Source: Pictodentalium vernedei (lineage: Eukaryota; Mollusca; Scaphopoda; Dentaliida; Dentaliidae). From it: DNA of 64,000 nt. Below are positions 24,556-35,743 of the stretch, piece after piece; the first letter of the stretch is position 1; each line of letters begins with the position of its first letter. The DNA lies in assembly GCA_031216915.1 (NCBI GenBank), contig CM062288.1, forward strand, positions 184,786,596 to 184,850,595, in the 5' to 3' direction. The notes below the pieces were generated by a model that saw only the letters and a program-made list of their open reading frames with translations, was not told where the DNA came from and ran no database searches. The position numbers and the translations under genes were made by a program.

Positions 24556-25250
24556 ATGTACAGTGGATCCCCATTAATTGAATAGCTACTTTTTTGATGA
24601 AAATTATTCAGTTAACTGGTTGTATGCTAGGGGCCTCTATCATGGCTCTGTTGAAAAGTGCTGAAAGCCACTTTCGTGGCTTTACTCTGTGTACATTCAA
24701 TTTGATGTTCACTCAGCATAAGAAAAAAATGATTTAAAATTGTTTTGTCACAGTTTATTGGAGAGTGCCAACAGAGTGCCAACAGGCACTCTCCTGTAAA
24801 TTATAACAAAACAATTATTTAACAATAAAATGTTGCTAAACTAAAACTCTCCTTACTGAAAAAATGGTATATTTGTCATATAAATCCCCTTTGAAAAATA
24901 ATTCAGCACCATTGAACAGGAGTATTCAATTAACAGGGAATTGGGGACTTTGCTGAAGTCTGGAGATAAACTGAGCATTTATTTTATTACATCTTGTTTG
25001 ACAAGATATATTAGGTTAAATGCCTGTATTAGATTCAGTGAGGCCAAATAGATAAAAAAAACAGTGGGAATTTGCTGATTGTCAGGTAATTTCTTAACAT
25101 ATTACTGATTTTTTTATTCAATTAACTTGAGTTTACTCTATAACATATGTGCAATTAACAATTCAAATTTGCACTGAAGGTATGGTAACTGGTCTTGTGT
25201 TTGGAAATGATAGTCAGTTAACAGGTTTATTCTATAAAGAGATATACAAT
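24556..25250 (+). mobile_element. MITE of the CAGTGGAGCC..TTAATTGAATA family carrying a second MITE
   Basis: ACAGTGGATCCCCATTAATT starts it. AAAATTATTCAGTTAACTGG at about 24600 marks an inserted ..TGGTTGAGTGCT-type MITE (about 24612-24870, with its TTATTGGAGAGTGCC..GGCACTCTCC palindrome near 24757-24795). The host MITE resumes with AACAGGAGTATTCAATTAAC and ends near AAAGAGATATACAATACAC. No protein is encoded. Confidence 0.5.
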
Positions 25251-26050
25251 ACACTACCTGTTGTTAGTATAAATCCGTTTATTTTCATTAATGGAGAAAA
25301 ATTTCTGGAGGAAAGGTATTCTGGGTGCAAAGTGTTAATTTAATTGGTTTATTTAGATGAGACGAAAAATTGCTGATGGTTAAAAAAATTGTCTTTAAGA
25401 AAGCAGAACAGATAATTGAATTTTCCTGTTAAGATAATGATTTTGCTTGGCCAAATGCTTATCCAATTATCAAGACTTCGCTGCACTTATTAAGCTTGTG
25501 CAGTCATTGCAAAACATAAATGAACCTTCTCATTGTACAGCTATCTTTCTTGATGTAACACTTTAACAAACACAACTAGATTTTGACTAAATACAGTTGG
25601 TTCTTTTAAATTGTATATTGTCTCAGGGTTCCCACGGCATCTTGGATTTAAGGAATGGCCTTGAATTTGACTAAGGGTCATTCAAGGCCTTGAAATCCTA
25701 GAAAATGTACCAGGAGGCCTTGAAAAGTCTTGTATATTCATGAAATAAAAATGCTAACGAAGCACATAATCATAACTATACAGTTTTATATGCCAGAGTT
25801 TGTGAAGGTGTAGTCCTGTCTTGGATCCTCAGGTCATTACTTTCTCCTCCCACTTCCCTTAAAGGGAAATGGGAGTAGGAGGTAATGACTGGAGGGTCCT
25901 AGTTAGGACTAGTGAAGGCAAGCCTTGAATTTGACAATTGTATGGCTTTGTAAAATGCTAGATGTCTTGAAGCGGCCTTGAATAGCCTTAAAATTTATCT
26001 GCCTTTATCTGCAGAAGTCCTCTAAAGTAGACAGCATTGGTGTAAATGTT
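25251..26050. other. Unassigned, with one CAGGGTTCCCACGG transposon end
   Basis: TCAGGGTTCCCACGGCATCT at about 25623 is a typical DNA-transposon terminus, followed by GGCCTTGAATTTGAC-type blocks that repeat several times up to about 26000. CTCCTCCCACTTCCCTTAAAG and CTTTAAGGGAAGTGG-like sequence form an inverted repeat at 25847-25893. I could not find the matching right end. Confidence 0.4.
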
Positions 26051-26900
26051 TGGCTAAACTTAACGTTATACGGTGAAAGAGATATCCAATTAAGTGGAAA
26101 ATTATTCAATTAACAGGAGTATTCAAGTAACATGGATTGTGTCACTTTTCTGTATTCTAGGAATAAACTTTTAACATTTATTCTATTATAGCTTGTTTGA
26201 CAGAGCTCCAAGATATAATAGATTAAATGCCTGTATTGGATGTACTGAGGCCAAATGGGTCTATAAACAAAGAAACACTGGGGAGAGTGAGGGTAATTTC
26301 GTGACAGGTTACAAGATTTTTAGTTCATCTTGACAAAGTCAGGCTGAGCTAATCTCATCGCTCACCGTCCGTCATCCGTCAACACCATGTTTTGGTCTTC
26401 TCCTCCAAAACCACTGGGCCAATTCAAGTGAAAGTTTGTTTGAATGATGGTCCCGAAGGGGCATTGCATTTTTGTTCAACTCAATATGCCCAGCAGGGAG
26501 GGAGTGGGGGAAAATGCTCCAAAATATTCTAAAAATCTTCTTCTCATGGACCAGTGTGTACAATGACTTGATATTTGTTATGGAGTTTCCTTTTGAGGTG
26601 TAGAATCAAGTTTGTTCAAACGAAGTTCGTGAAGCAATATTTGGCTTTGTAATGGGAGGGGTAAGATTTTTGGCCCCGTCCCAAATTTCTATTTTCTGAA
26701 CCGATGGTCCGGTTTGAAGCAAATTTGTTATGTGGTTTTTTTGGGGTCATAAGTACGTAATATTTTCAAACACCCATATTTCCCAAACCACATGGAACAG
26801 AGAGCTGTTATTTGGTATGAAGCATCCTTAGGGCCAGTAGAATTGAATGATAAAAAAAAATTGCCATCAGTTATGTTGGGGTGTTCTGTAATGGGCATTG

Positions 26901-27256
26901 GGGGCACAGTGGCTCCGTTGGTAGAGGTGCAGGCTGCCAGCCGAAAGGTCTTCGGTTCGAATCCCACCTGCTGCAACTGTATTGTGTCCTTGGGCAAGAC
27001 ACTTTACCCCCATTGCCTACGTGGGGGCACGGTGACGCTGTGTACTAAGGCGTACTGCACATCGATGGTGCACCGTCTTCAACCAATGCTAACCCTGCTT
27101 GTGTGGAGTTAGTATGTTGGGGAGCTGACAGCTGCTTGCCATTGCTTGGTGGTTCTCTGTGGGTACTCTGGCTTCCTCCACCCGTAAAAATGTTGTGGTC
27201 ATGATTAGCCATTGTGCAGAATTATGTGACCTTAAACACCAATAAATAATAAATAT
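26901..27256 (+). mobile_element. tRNA-headed SINE, full length
   Basis: Head GGGGCACAGTGGCTCCGTTG (box A) and GGTTCGAATCCC (box B), body with TGTGTCCTTGGGCAAGACAC and GTACTGCACATCGATGGTGC, and tail ACCTTAAACACCAATAAATAAT. The flanking target duplication is GTAATGGGCATTG (26888-26900) and GTAATGGGCATCG (27257-27269), 12 of 13 matching. Open frames across it are not genes. Confidence 0.9.
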
Positions 27257-27631
27257 GTAATGGGCATCGAAAAAATGCTGAGTCAGCATATTTGCAAAAA
27301 TTTTAAAAAATGTTTTCTCCAGAACCAATCATCAGAATCTTTTGATATTTGGTACACTGCATTCATAGGGGTGTCTGATACAAATTTGTTAAAATAAAGC
27401 CCATTGGTTCATATTTGGGCTCAATACAGCAGCCCATATTTTTAACATAGGGTCATATGGGGAATATTCTTTAAAAAATCTTCTTCAGAACCACCAGTCA
27501 GAATCTTTTAATGTTTGGTATACATCATTGTTATGAGGGTCAGATTCAAGATTGTTCAAACCAAGTCCCTAGGTTAATATTTGGGCTTCCTGTGTTCTTT
27601 GTAACTTTGTTCAATATGGGGGATAATTTTT

Positions 27632-28405
27632 AGTCCAGTTGTGATGAAGTCAACTCGACTTATAGTTTGATGAATGTGGACGGGCGTAAACAATTGGTTT
27701 CCAGATGATAACTTGATAATGGTTCAACCCACGATCATGAAACTTCATAGGTAGGTTGGTATCAGTGAGAGGAAGATCCCTATTAATTTTGGACTTGCTT
27801 GGTCAAAGGTCAAGGTCACAGTGACCTTGAACATAGTAAATTGTAAACCGTTGGTTTCCGGATGATAACTTGACTACAGTTCAACCCACATTCATGAAAC
27901 TTCATGTGTAGGTTGGCCTTCATGAGAGGAAGAAACCTATTTATTTTGGATGCACTAGGTCAAAGGTCAAGGTCACAGTGACCTTCAACATAGTAAATCA
28001 AAACAATTGGTTTCTGAATGATAACTTGATAATGGTTCGACCCATGTTCATGAAACTTCATAGGTAGGTTGGCATCAGTGAGAGGAAGAACCCTATTTAT
28101 TTTGGACTTTCTAGGTGAAAGGTCAAGGTCACAGTGACCTTCAACATAGTAAATCATAAATAATTGGTTTCCGGATGATAACTTGATAATGGTTTGACCC
28201 AGATTCATGAAACTTCATAGGTAGGTTGGCATTGGTGCAAGAAAGAGCCCTATTTAGTTTAGAATCACTAGGTCAAAGGTCAAGGTCACAGTGACCCTTC
28301 ACATAGTAAACTGTAAACAATTGGTTTCCGGATGATAAATTGATAATGATTAAACCCACTTTTGTTCTGTCACAACTCGACATTGGATCGGGGATCCTAT
28401 CGGCA
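27632..28405 (+). mobile_element. HINE-like element with ~157-bp monomers, AGTTGTGATGAAGTC family
   Basis: It starts AGTCCAGTTGTGATGAAGTC. About four and a half tandem monomers follow, each with GGTTTCCGGATGATAACTTG, CATGAAACTTCATAGGTAGG and GGTCAAAGGTCAAGGTCACA. It ends GTCACAACTCGAC, the inverse of the start, with a GGATCGGGGATCC hairpin. Host sequence of the surrounding element resumes at TTTAAAAATCTTCTTC. The start resembles that of the large element at 49188 (GTCAAATTGTGATGAAGTC), so the two are related families. Confidence 0.65.
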
Positions 28406-29726
28406 TTTTTAAAAATCTTCTTCTTCAGATCCACCAGTCAGAATGCTTTCATATTTGGTATGCAACATATCTAGGGGAATCAGATTCAAGTTTGTTCAAA
28501 TCGGATCCCTAGGTATGTATTTGGGCTCGCTATGGTAGCCCAATTTTTTATTAAGTGTGATATGAGGAAATTTCTTTAAAAATCTTCTTCTTCAGATCCA
28601 CCATTCGGAATGCTTTCATATTTTGTATACAACATCTCTAGGGGGAGTCAGATTCAAGTTTGTTCAATTCGAGTGCCTGGGTTAATATTTGTGCTCCATA
28701 TGGGAACCTGAAATTTAAAGTACAATATGAGGGAATTTCTTCAAAAATCATCTTCTTCAGATCCACTCGTCAGAATGGTTTCATATTTGGTATACAACAT
28801 CTCAAGGGGGGTCAGATTCAAGTTTGTTCAAACCGGATCCGTAGGTTTATATTTGAGCTTGCTATAGTAGCCGAAACTTTAACTTAGTGCAATATGAAGA
28901 AATTTCTTTAAAATTTCTCTTCTTCAGATCCAACAGTCAGAATGCTTTCATATTTGGTACACAACATCTCTAGGGAAGTCAGAGTCTGGGTTAATATTTG
29001 GGCTCCCATTGGGAGCCGGAATTGGCCATGTTGCTGAAGAATTAAAAATTTTGTATTCAGTACCCTCTAGTGGTATGTACTAAGATTAATCCACATAGGT
29101 TGTATCAAGGGGCTTCATAGGGGAGCTCTACATTTTACATCATGATCAACTGAAGAAAAGGCATGATGCCCGGATTATTTTTGTCACTCCTGAGGGACTC
29201 GAGGATTGACAGTGTATCCTTTGGAGATGGATTGCTTAATGTAGACTCATTCTTGGACTCTGTTTATATTGTGTTCTGTTCAAGATGAGCGCTTCAGGCC
29301 CTGTGGGGCCTCTTGTTCATTCAATTAACAAGAATTTATGCTATAACCCATATTCAGTGAACAGGTCAAATTTGTACTGGGGGTATGGTAAATGGTTTTG
29401 TGTTTGAAAACTGTATTCAATTAACAGGTTTATTCAGTTAACTTAAGAGATATCCAATTAAGTGAGCTTCACTTTACTTGTGTTTATGATATAGCAGAAG
29501 ATGCAGAAAATGACCTGAAATATGGTGGATGTGATTATCAATTTTTGTAGTCAACTAATGGACATCATTAATCAATGATTAGTCAATTAATAGTCATTTC
29601 CTGTGAGATTAACGATCCCTAATCATTCTTAAAAATTTAAAATGGGCAATTTATATATGTGTGTGTTTAAGGATATATGTGTATGTTGAAGTAAATGGAA
29701 ATACTAAGCCCCAAAAAGAGTTAAAA

Positions 29727-30177
29727 CACTGTTAATTGAATAGCCACTTTGCCAATGAAAATTATTCAATTAACAGGAGTATTCAATTAACAGGGATTGC
29801 ATTACTTTCATGTATTCTTGAGATACACTTGGCATTTATTCCATTCTGTCTTGTTTGACAGAGCTCCCTGAGCTCTGTCAAACAAGATATAATCGATTAA
29901 ATGCCTGTATTGGATGTACTGAGGCTGAATAGGTCTATAAACACAGGAAAACAGGGGAGAGTCAGGGTAATTTCTGTACAGATTACAAGATTTTTTATTC
30001 AATTGACAGGAGTTTACTCAGTAACTTATATTCAATTAACAGGTCAAATTTGTACTGGAGGTATGCAGACATGTTAAGTTTGAAAAAGGTGTGGTAAAGG
30101 GTGTTGTGTTGGGAAGTTATATTCAATTAACAGGGTTATTCAGTCAAAAGATATCCAATTAAGTGGGCTCCACTGTA
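29727..30177 (+). mobile_element. MITE of the CAGTGGAGCC family, uninterrupted copy
   Basis: It runs from CACTGTTAATTGAATAGCC to CCAATTAAGTGGGCTCCACTG, followed by TA. A central hairpin TCTTGTTTGACAGAGCTC / GAGCTCTGTCAAACAAGA lies at 29848-29888. It serves as the empty-site reference for the 2996-bp insertion at 26322. Confidence 0.65.
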
Positions 30178-30297
30178 TTATGCAGTGTATAGAGATATTG
30201 TTCAGATTGTTGCACTTCAATCCATTGCTTCCATATTTGGTTATTACCCTAAGTAGGTGCCCTCCTTCCCCCCACTAGGCCCTTTGGCAGATGCTTA

Positions 30298-30640
30298 ACT
30301 CTTTACCTAATGTAACATCCTGAACTGGCCAGTGCTATTCACAAAAATCACCATTCAATTTTCATTATTTTTTCTTTTTTTTTTCTCAAAAATATAGTTT
30401 AGTCCTTACTGGAATGAGCATGTTGAGCTTGTTCCAATAAGGTGGCATAAGCTATGTTTTTGATTCAAAAATTTTTTAAAAATTGTAATTCAAGAGTTCA
30501 TTTTCAAAAATGAAAAGTGGTTGTTAAGGTTGCTCCAATAAGGGGGCATAAGCTTTGTTTTGGACATGAAAAAATATTTGTTATTCTAGAATTTTGTTTG
30601 CAAGTGTTGTCTGCCATTCATGTGAGGTGAAGATTTAAGA
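30298..30640 (+). mobile_element. Decayed TTAA-type palindromic MITE
   Basis: TTAACTCTTTACCTAATGTA at 30297 matches the left end of the element at 50062. The body holds ATCACCATTCAATTTTCATT and the GGAATGAGC..GAGCTTGTTCC palindrome at 30411-30438. The right end is not clear. The surrounding stretch 30180-30964 holds nothing else I recognise. Confidence 0.5.
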
Positions 30641-30964
30641 CAGGTGAGTCTTTGCTAATGTGGGTGCCTTGTTTGTACTTTTGTATTCAATTCAAAAGTA
30701 TAATAAATAAAGCATATGGTACCTGATTCAGATTACCACTAATCTTGTCTAAGATGTCAGATCATCAGAGATTAACATTTTATTCAATTTTTTCGTGTTT
30801 ATCACCTCTTGCTACACATTTCTTAAAAGGGTTTACAAAATTTGCTGACTTAACTGGAAAAAATTTTGGACTTTTATCCTGTGAATCATTGCTTTTTTGA
30901 AGATTTCCTGAAAGTGTGATAAAAAAGAAACAGTCCCCTCAGTTGTAATCAACTCCTAATCATT

Positions 30965-33137
30965 AGCTTAACTTGACAAAGTCAAGATAAGCTATTGCCA
31001 TCACGTGTGCGGAAGTCTGTTAGTCTGTGAGTCTGTTAGTCTGTGAGTCTGTTAACATTTTCCTTTAGCACAGGCTACACCCCGTAGTTCTTGTCTGATT
31101 GTCATGAAATTTCATATGCAGGTTTGGGGTCATGTCTAGATGAGAACGTCCCCTTTCGGTCATGAGCGGTCAACCGGTATGGCTGCCCGAGCTAAAAACC
31201 CCCAAACCATTAGCAAAGTCTACAGGTCGTATTTATGAAGGGATTTCATTGTAACTCAGTAGGATGCCTCTGTATAATGCCTAGATGAGAACGTCTCCTT
31301 TTGGACATGATCTGTCAACCATGATGGCTGCCCAAGCCCAAAACCCACAAACTTTTAGCACAGTCTGCAGGTCATATTTAATATGGAGGGATTTCATTGT
31401 AACTTGGTAGGATGACTCCGTTTGATGTCTAGATGAGAACTTCCCCATTTGGTCGTGATCTGTCAACCGTGACAACTACCTGAGCCCAAAACCCGAGAAC
31501 CTTTAGCACAGTCTACAGATCATATTTATGGAGGGATTTCATTGTAACTTGGTAGGTTGGCTTCATATAATGTCTAGATGAGAACGTCCCCTTTTGGATG
31601 TGATTGGGCATTTGTGATGGCTACACGGGCCCGAAGCCCGAAAACCTTTAGCACAGTCTACAGGTCATATTTATGAAGGGATTTCATTGTAACTTGGTAG
31701 GATGACTCCAAATAATGTCTAGATGAGAAAGTCCCCTTTTGATCGTGATCATTCAGCCTTGATGGCTGCCCGAGACCCAAAACCTTTAGCATAGTCTAAA
31801 GGTCGTATTTATGGAAGGATTTCATTGTAACTTGTTAGGTTGACTCCATATAATGCCTAGATGATGACATCCCCTTTTGGTCGTGATTGGTCAACTGTGA
31901 CGGCTACAGTGCCTGAAGCCCGAAAACCTTGAGCACAGTCTACAGGTCATATTTATGAAGGGATTTCATTGTAACTTTGTAGGATCACTCCAGATGATGC
32001 CCAGATGAGAATGTCCCCTTTTGGTTGCGATCATTCAACCATGATGGCTGCCCGAAGCCCAAAAACCTTTAGCACAGTCTACAGGTCATATTTATGAAGG
32101 AATTTCATTGTAACTTGGTAGGTTGACTTCATATAATGTCTAGATGAGAACATCCCCTTTTGGACACGATTGGGCAACTGTGACGGCTACAGGGGCCCGA
32201 AGCCCGAAAACCTTTAGCACAGTCTACAGGTCATATTTATGAAGGGATTTCATTTTATCTTCGTAGGATGACTCCAAATAATGTCTAGATGAGAACGTCC
32301 CCTTTTTGTCGCGATCATTCAGCCTTGATGGCTGCCCAAGCCCAAAACCTTTAGCATAGTCTATAGGTCATATTTATGGAAGGATTTCATTGTAACTTGT
32401 TAGGTTGACTCCATATAATGCCTAGATGATGACATCCCCTTTTGGTCATGATTGGTCAACTGTGACTGCTTCAGGGGCCTGAAGCTCGAAAACCTTGAGC
32501 ACAGTCTATAGGTCATATATATGAAGGGATTTCATTGTAACTTCGTAGGATCACTCCAGATTATGCCCAGAGGACAACGCCCCCTTTTGGTCGCGATCAT
32601 TCAACCATGATGGCTTCCCGAGCCCAAAACCCGAAAAATTTTAGTACAGACTACAGGTCGTATTTGTGAAAGGATTTCATTGTAACTTAGTAGAATGACT
32701 CAGTATAATGTCGAGATGAGGATATCCCCTTTTAGTTGCAATCGGTCTACCATCATGGCTACACAGGCCTGAAGCCCAAAAACCTTTAGCACAGTCTACA
32801 GGCCATATTTATGAAGGGATTTCAATGTAACTTAATAGGATGACTCGTTTTGGAATAATTTCCCTGTAACTTGGTAACTTTCGTTGACATACATTAACTA
32901 TGAGGGCCACATACATAAACTGTGAGGTCATATTAACCCACCCCTCAGCTCTTTAGTACAGTGTACACCTCATATTATTTTTACTGAAAATATAGCATAC
33001 AGGGAACAGAAATTATATTCCCAATTATCACAATTCTTGTCTTATTTCATAATCCTTTCATAAACATTGAACATTATCCTTTCCATCAAACACAACGCAC
33101 AGACAAGTTAAGCTACAGTGTCATTGACACTTTCATT
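30965..33137 (+). mobile_element. HINE/Helentron-like element, AGCTTAACTTG family, ~147-bp monomers
   Basis: It begins AGCTTAACTTGACAAAGTCA, with a GTCTGTTAGTCTGTGAG simple repeat (31015-31055). At least twelve tandem monomers follow, spaced about 145-150 bp, each with CCTTTAGCACAGTCTACAGG, TATTTATGAAGGGATTTCAT and AGATGAGAACGTCCCCTTTT. It ends CAAGTTAAGCT, the inverse of the start, then AGTGTCATTGACACT and TTTCATT at 33137. The 3' end is the same as that of the 335-bp-monomer family although the monomers differ, so the ends are conserved while the core was exchanged. Confidence 0.75.
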
Positions 33138-33436
33138 TTCTAAATTGGAGTCTTCAAACTTGTCAAGTTTTCTGTAGACATCCTAGTTAGAGACATGCTT
33201 TTCTGACAGGATGTGACCCTGGTTGTTGAAAATGTCATTAAACACCAATGAACAAACATAAACAGACATGATTTGCCGACCACAGAATTTATCTCCTGCA
33301 CACTGATTGATGTCTATTTCAATTTCAACCTGCAGTTGTTTTTGCATAATACAACTAGAACTTTTAAACAATTGAGTCTTGTTTAACGGAGCTTATTTAG
33401 CTAAGTATGTTGCAGTCTTGATTAACTGGTAGCATG

Positions 33437-33800
33437 AGAGCGCTGTGGCTTAGTGGAAGACTTTTGGACTTCTATGCTAGAGGTCCCGTGTTCGATCCCC
33501 ATCTGGGACGACCCGCATTGTGTCCATGGGCAAGGCGCTTTATCCTGGTTACCTACATGTGGGCACAATGATGCCATGTATTAAGGCGTACTGCACATCG
33601 ATGGTGCACATGTCTTCAACTGCTGTAACCTTGCTTGAGCGGAGCTTGAACAGAGTTAGAATGTTGAGGAGCTGACAGTTGATCATTGATGATTGGTGGT
33701 TCTCTCCAGGTTCTCGGGCTTCCTCCATTCGCAAAACTCACGGTTATGATTAGCCATTGTGCATAAGTATGTGACCTTAAACACCAATAAATAAATAAAC
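33437..33800 (+). mobile_element. SINE with a different tRNA-like head
   Basis: The head AGAGCGCTGTGGCTTAGTGG (box A-like) and GTGTTCGATCCCC (box B) is not the GGGGGCAC head of the other copies. The body (GCACATCGATGGTGCACATG) and tail (GTGACCTTAAACACCAATAA) are the same. Target duplications are AACTGGTAGCATG (33424-33436) and AACTGGTAACATG (33801-33813). Confidence 0.9.
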
Positions 33801-33813
33801 AACTGGTAACATG

Positions 33814-35741
33814 CTAAATTGTTTTTGGCTTCCATGTTTCCTATGTAACAAATCTGGACACTGAGAGACTTATTGATCCTAAATATTTTATTGTTTCAGT
33901 TTATAGCCATAATTTGTGTACAGGGCCCCTATCAAGCCACTTGTTCTAGGCCTGCCATTGACTCTCAACCCAAATCAAAACATGTAGTACTGAAACTGTT
34001 TCAACATTCAAACTTCCTAAATATAAGAACTGGTGAAGGCCTGGGGAATAATAATATAATAATAATATCACAGTGCCATCCTTTTGTAAATCAGTGGTTA
34101 TAATGGGATGAAGTCCAAATTGGGCTCAAAGGCCATAATTTTGTGGTGTGTAACATCCATACCAAAAATTATTACAGCCTTTTGGTTCAAGTTTGGACTA
34201 AATGGGGTGATGCCACAGGTGTGTTCCCAGTTACTGACTGATAATTTAAAAACACTCTAGTAAGTAGAATTGATCTTTGTTGCACTCTGTATGCCATTTT
34301 AGTCCTGAAGAGCCTGGCCTATTTACAAGTGATCTCCAGTTGTCAGATAATTTGGAAACATCTCTGTAAATTGGGGACACCTTTTAATGGCCTGAATTGG
34401 TGGAATTTAAAGGTCTGCATATTTATTAACTAACTATTACTAATGAAGACTCACCACAGTGCCAGTTTTATGATTATGCCCGCATAGTTTCCCAAATTGT
34501 TTTAATATCTTGATGTTTTCAAGATGAATTAAATACTTAGTGATTGGAAATCTAAGTGGAGCACAAAAGAATATCTAAACATCTTTGTGAGTAAAAGGAC
34601 ATTGCATTACATCAACGGTAGTCTGTGAAAAGTGAGTAAACAGACAACCCATAACAGTATTGAATTCCTTAGAAAATTTGACTGGAGGCCTGAGTGCTTG
34701 TGGAAATCAGTAGCAAGTTCCTGATATCCTCTAAATTAGGTAGTATTGGTATAAATGATTCACCAAACATGACATAAAAGTTGTGTTGCTGAATGTAAAC
34801 AGTGTACAAGACCTGTGGAAATGCATTTTTGTTATGCACATTTCTGTGAAAGTACAGATTACTCTGCTCCAAAAGTTTTATAAAAATTATATTGATTTAC
34901 AGATTAAATGATGTAATGTATATCATCCAGGTCTCTTGACATAATCAGAGATTCCATCACGTAAAAGTTTAGCGTCTCAAAATTTTGTGTGGGTGTTGTT
35001 GACATACAGCAGATTTGCATGATCTATTTTAATAAATGTCAGTGTACATGTAAATTTTTACAAATTGATTACCATTTTTCCCACTAACCTCATGTTTTTA
35101 TTGGATTTTTATTCTGTAAGGTTACATTCAGTTGCCTAGAGGTTAAAATGAATTCCTGTGAGTTCTGAAAAGGCTATATACAATACCCTCTTCCTAATTG
35201 AATATTGGTTAATAGAAATTCCCCTTGAATTGCATATTATAACCTGCATCTATCCATTTAACACATGGGCCCATACAAATTAGATCCCTGTGGGAACCCT
35301 GGGATGTGGAGCTGTGTTTGTTTAATGTGGTAAACAAGTTCTTCTTTACTGGTAAAATAGGATGTCGGTAACCAATGCCTGTTGCAGAAGTCTGTTGAAG
35401 TGGGTAGTGATGTATGATCATTGGCATCAGATATCAGCCGATAATAACCTATTGGTATCGGTTACACACTTAACGACAAATCATCGACAATGTGATGCCC
35501 CCCTCCCCCCACCCCCAAAAAAGAGACAGGCCTATGTAAGTTGAGTTGATTTAAATATTGCAATCGTATTTACATATTGAATAAACTATCCTTGAAATGA
35601 CCAATGATAAAAATCTCCCCATTCGCCTTGACATTTGAAGTGGAATGTGGTTTTTGACAGAAATAAAACAAATATTGAATTACCAAAATGACAACATACT
35701 TAACTTAAATGCAGTATCTACGCATTATTGTCAATAATTTC
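33814..35741. other. Unassigned AT-rich DNA
   Basis: Nothing long or repeated is recognised apart from a fragment of the ACTGGTAAAATAGGA repeat at 35320-35400. An acceptor-like TTATTGTTTCAG at 33888-33899 is followed by a ~200-nt open stretch, but I see no good donor, so I do not call an exon. Confidence 0.5.
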
Positions 35742-35743
35742 TA

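Larger units (their letters stand above)
26322..29317 (+). mobile_element. HINE/Helentron-like element related to A/B, 2996 bp, with two nested insertions
   Basis: It starts AGTTCATCTTGACAAAGTCAG after T's, then CCGTCCGTCATCCGTC. The leader is homologous to A/B (TCTTCTCCTCCAAAACCACT, GGACCAGTGTGTACAATGAC) and the ~167-bp-type monomers (AAAATCTTCTTC..CAGAATC) are diverged. It ends TTCAAGATGAGC, the inverse of its 5' end, then GGCCCTGTGGGGCCTCTTGTT at 29317. A SINE (26901-27256) and another tandem-core element (27632-28405) interrupt it. No coding region. Confidence 0.7.
26060..29478 (+). mobile_element. MITE (CAGTGGAGCC family) split by a HINE-like element
   Basis: The left part (about 26060-26321) has ATTCAATTAACAGGAGTATT, GCTTGTTTGACAGAGCTCC and ACAGGTTACAAGATTTTT. 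The right part (29318-29478) continues with ATTCAATTAACAAGAATT and TTCAGTTAACTTAAGAGATATCC. Compared with the uninterrupted copy at 29727-30177 (ACAAGATTTTTTATTCAATT) the junction is seamless, so the left and right parts are one element with a 2996-bp insertion. Confidence 0.75.

Noticed and set aside
26901-26975. tRNA gene
   Set aside because: Box A and B are present but no full cloverleaf can be formed, and the sequence continues into the SINE body; the same holds for the heads at 33437, 37361 and the reverse copies.
33897-34103. Open frame after TTATTGTTTCAG as an exon
   Set aside because: No good donor downstream and the possible phases do not fit the next candidate exon.
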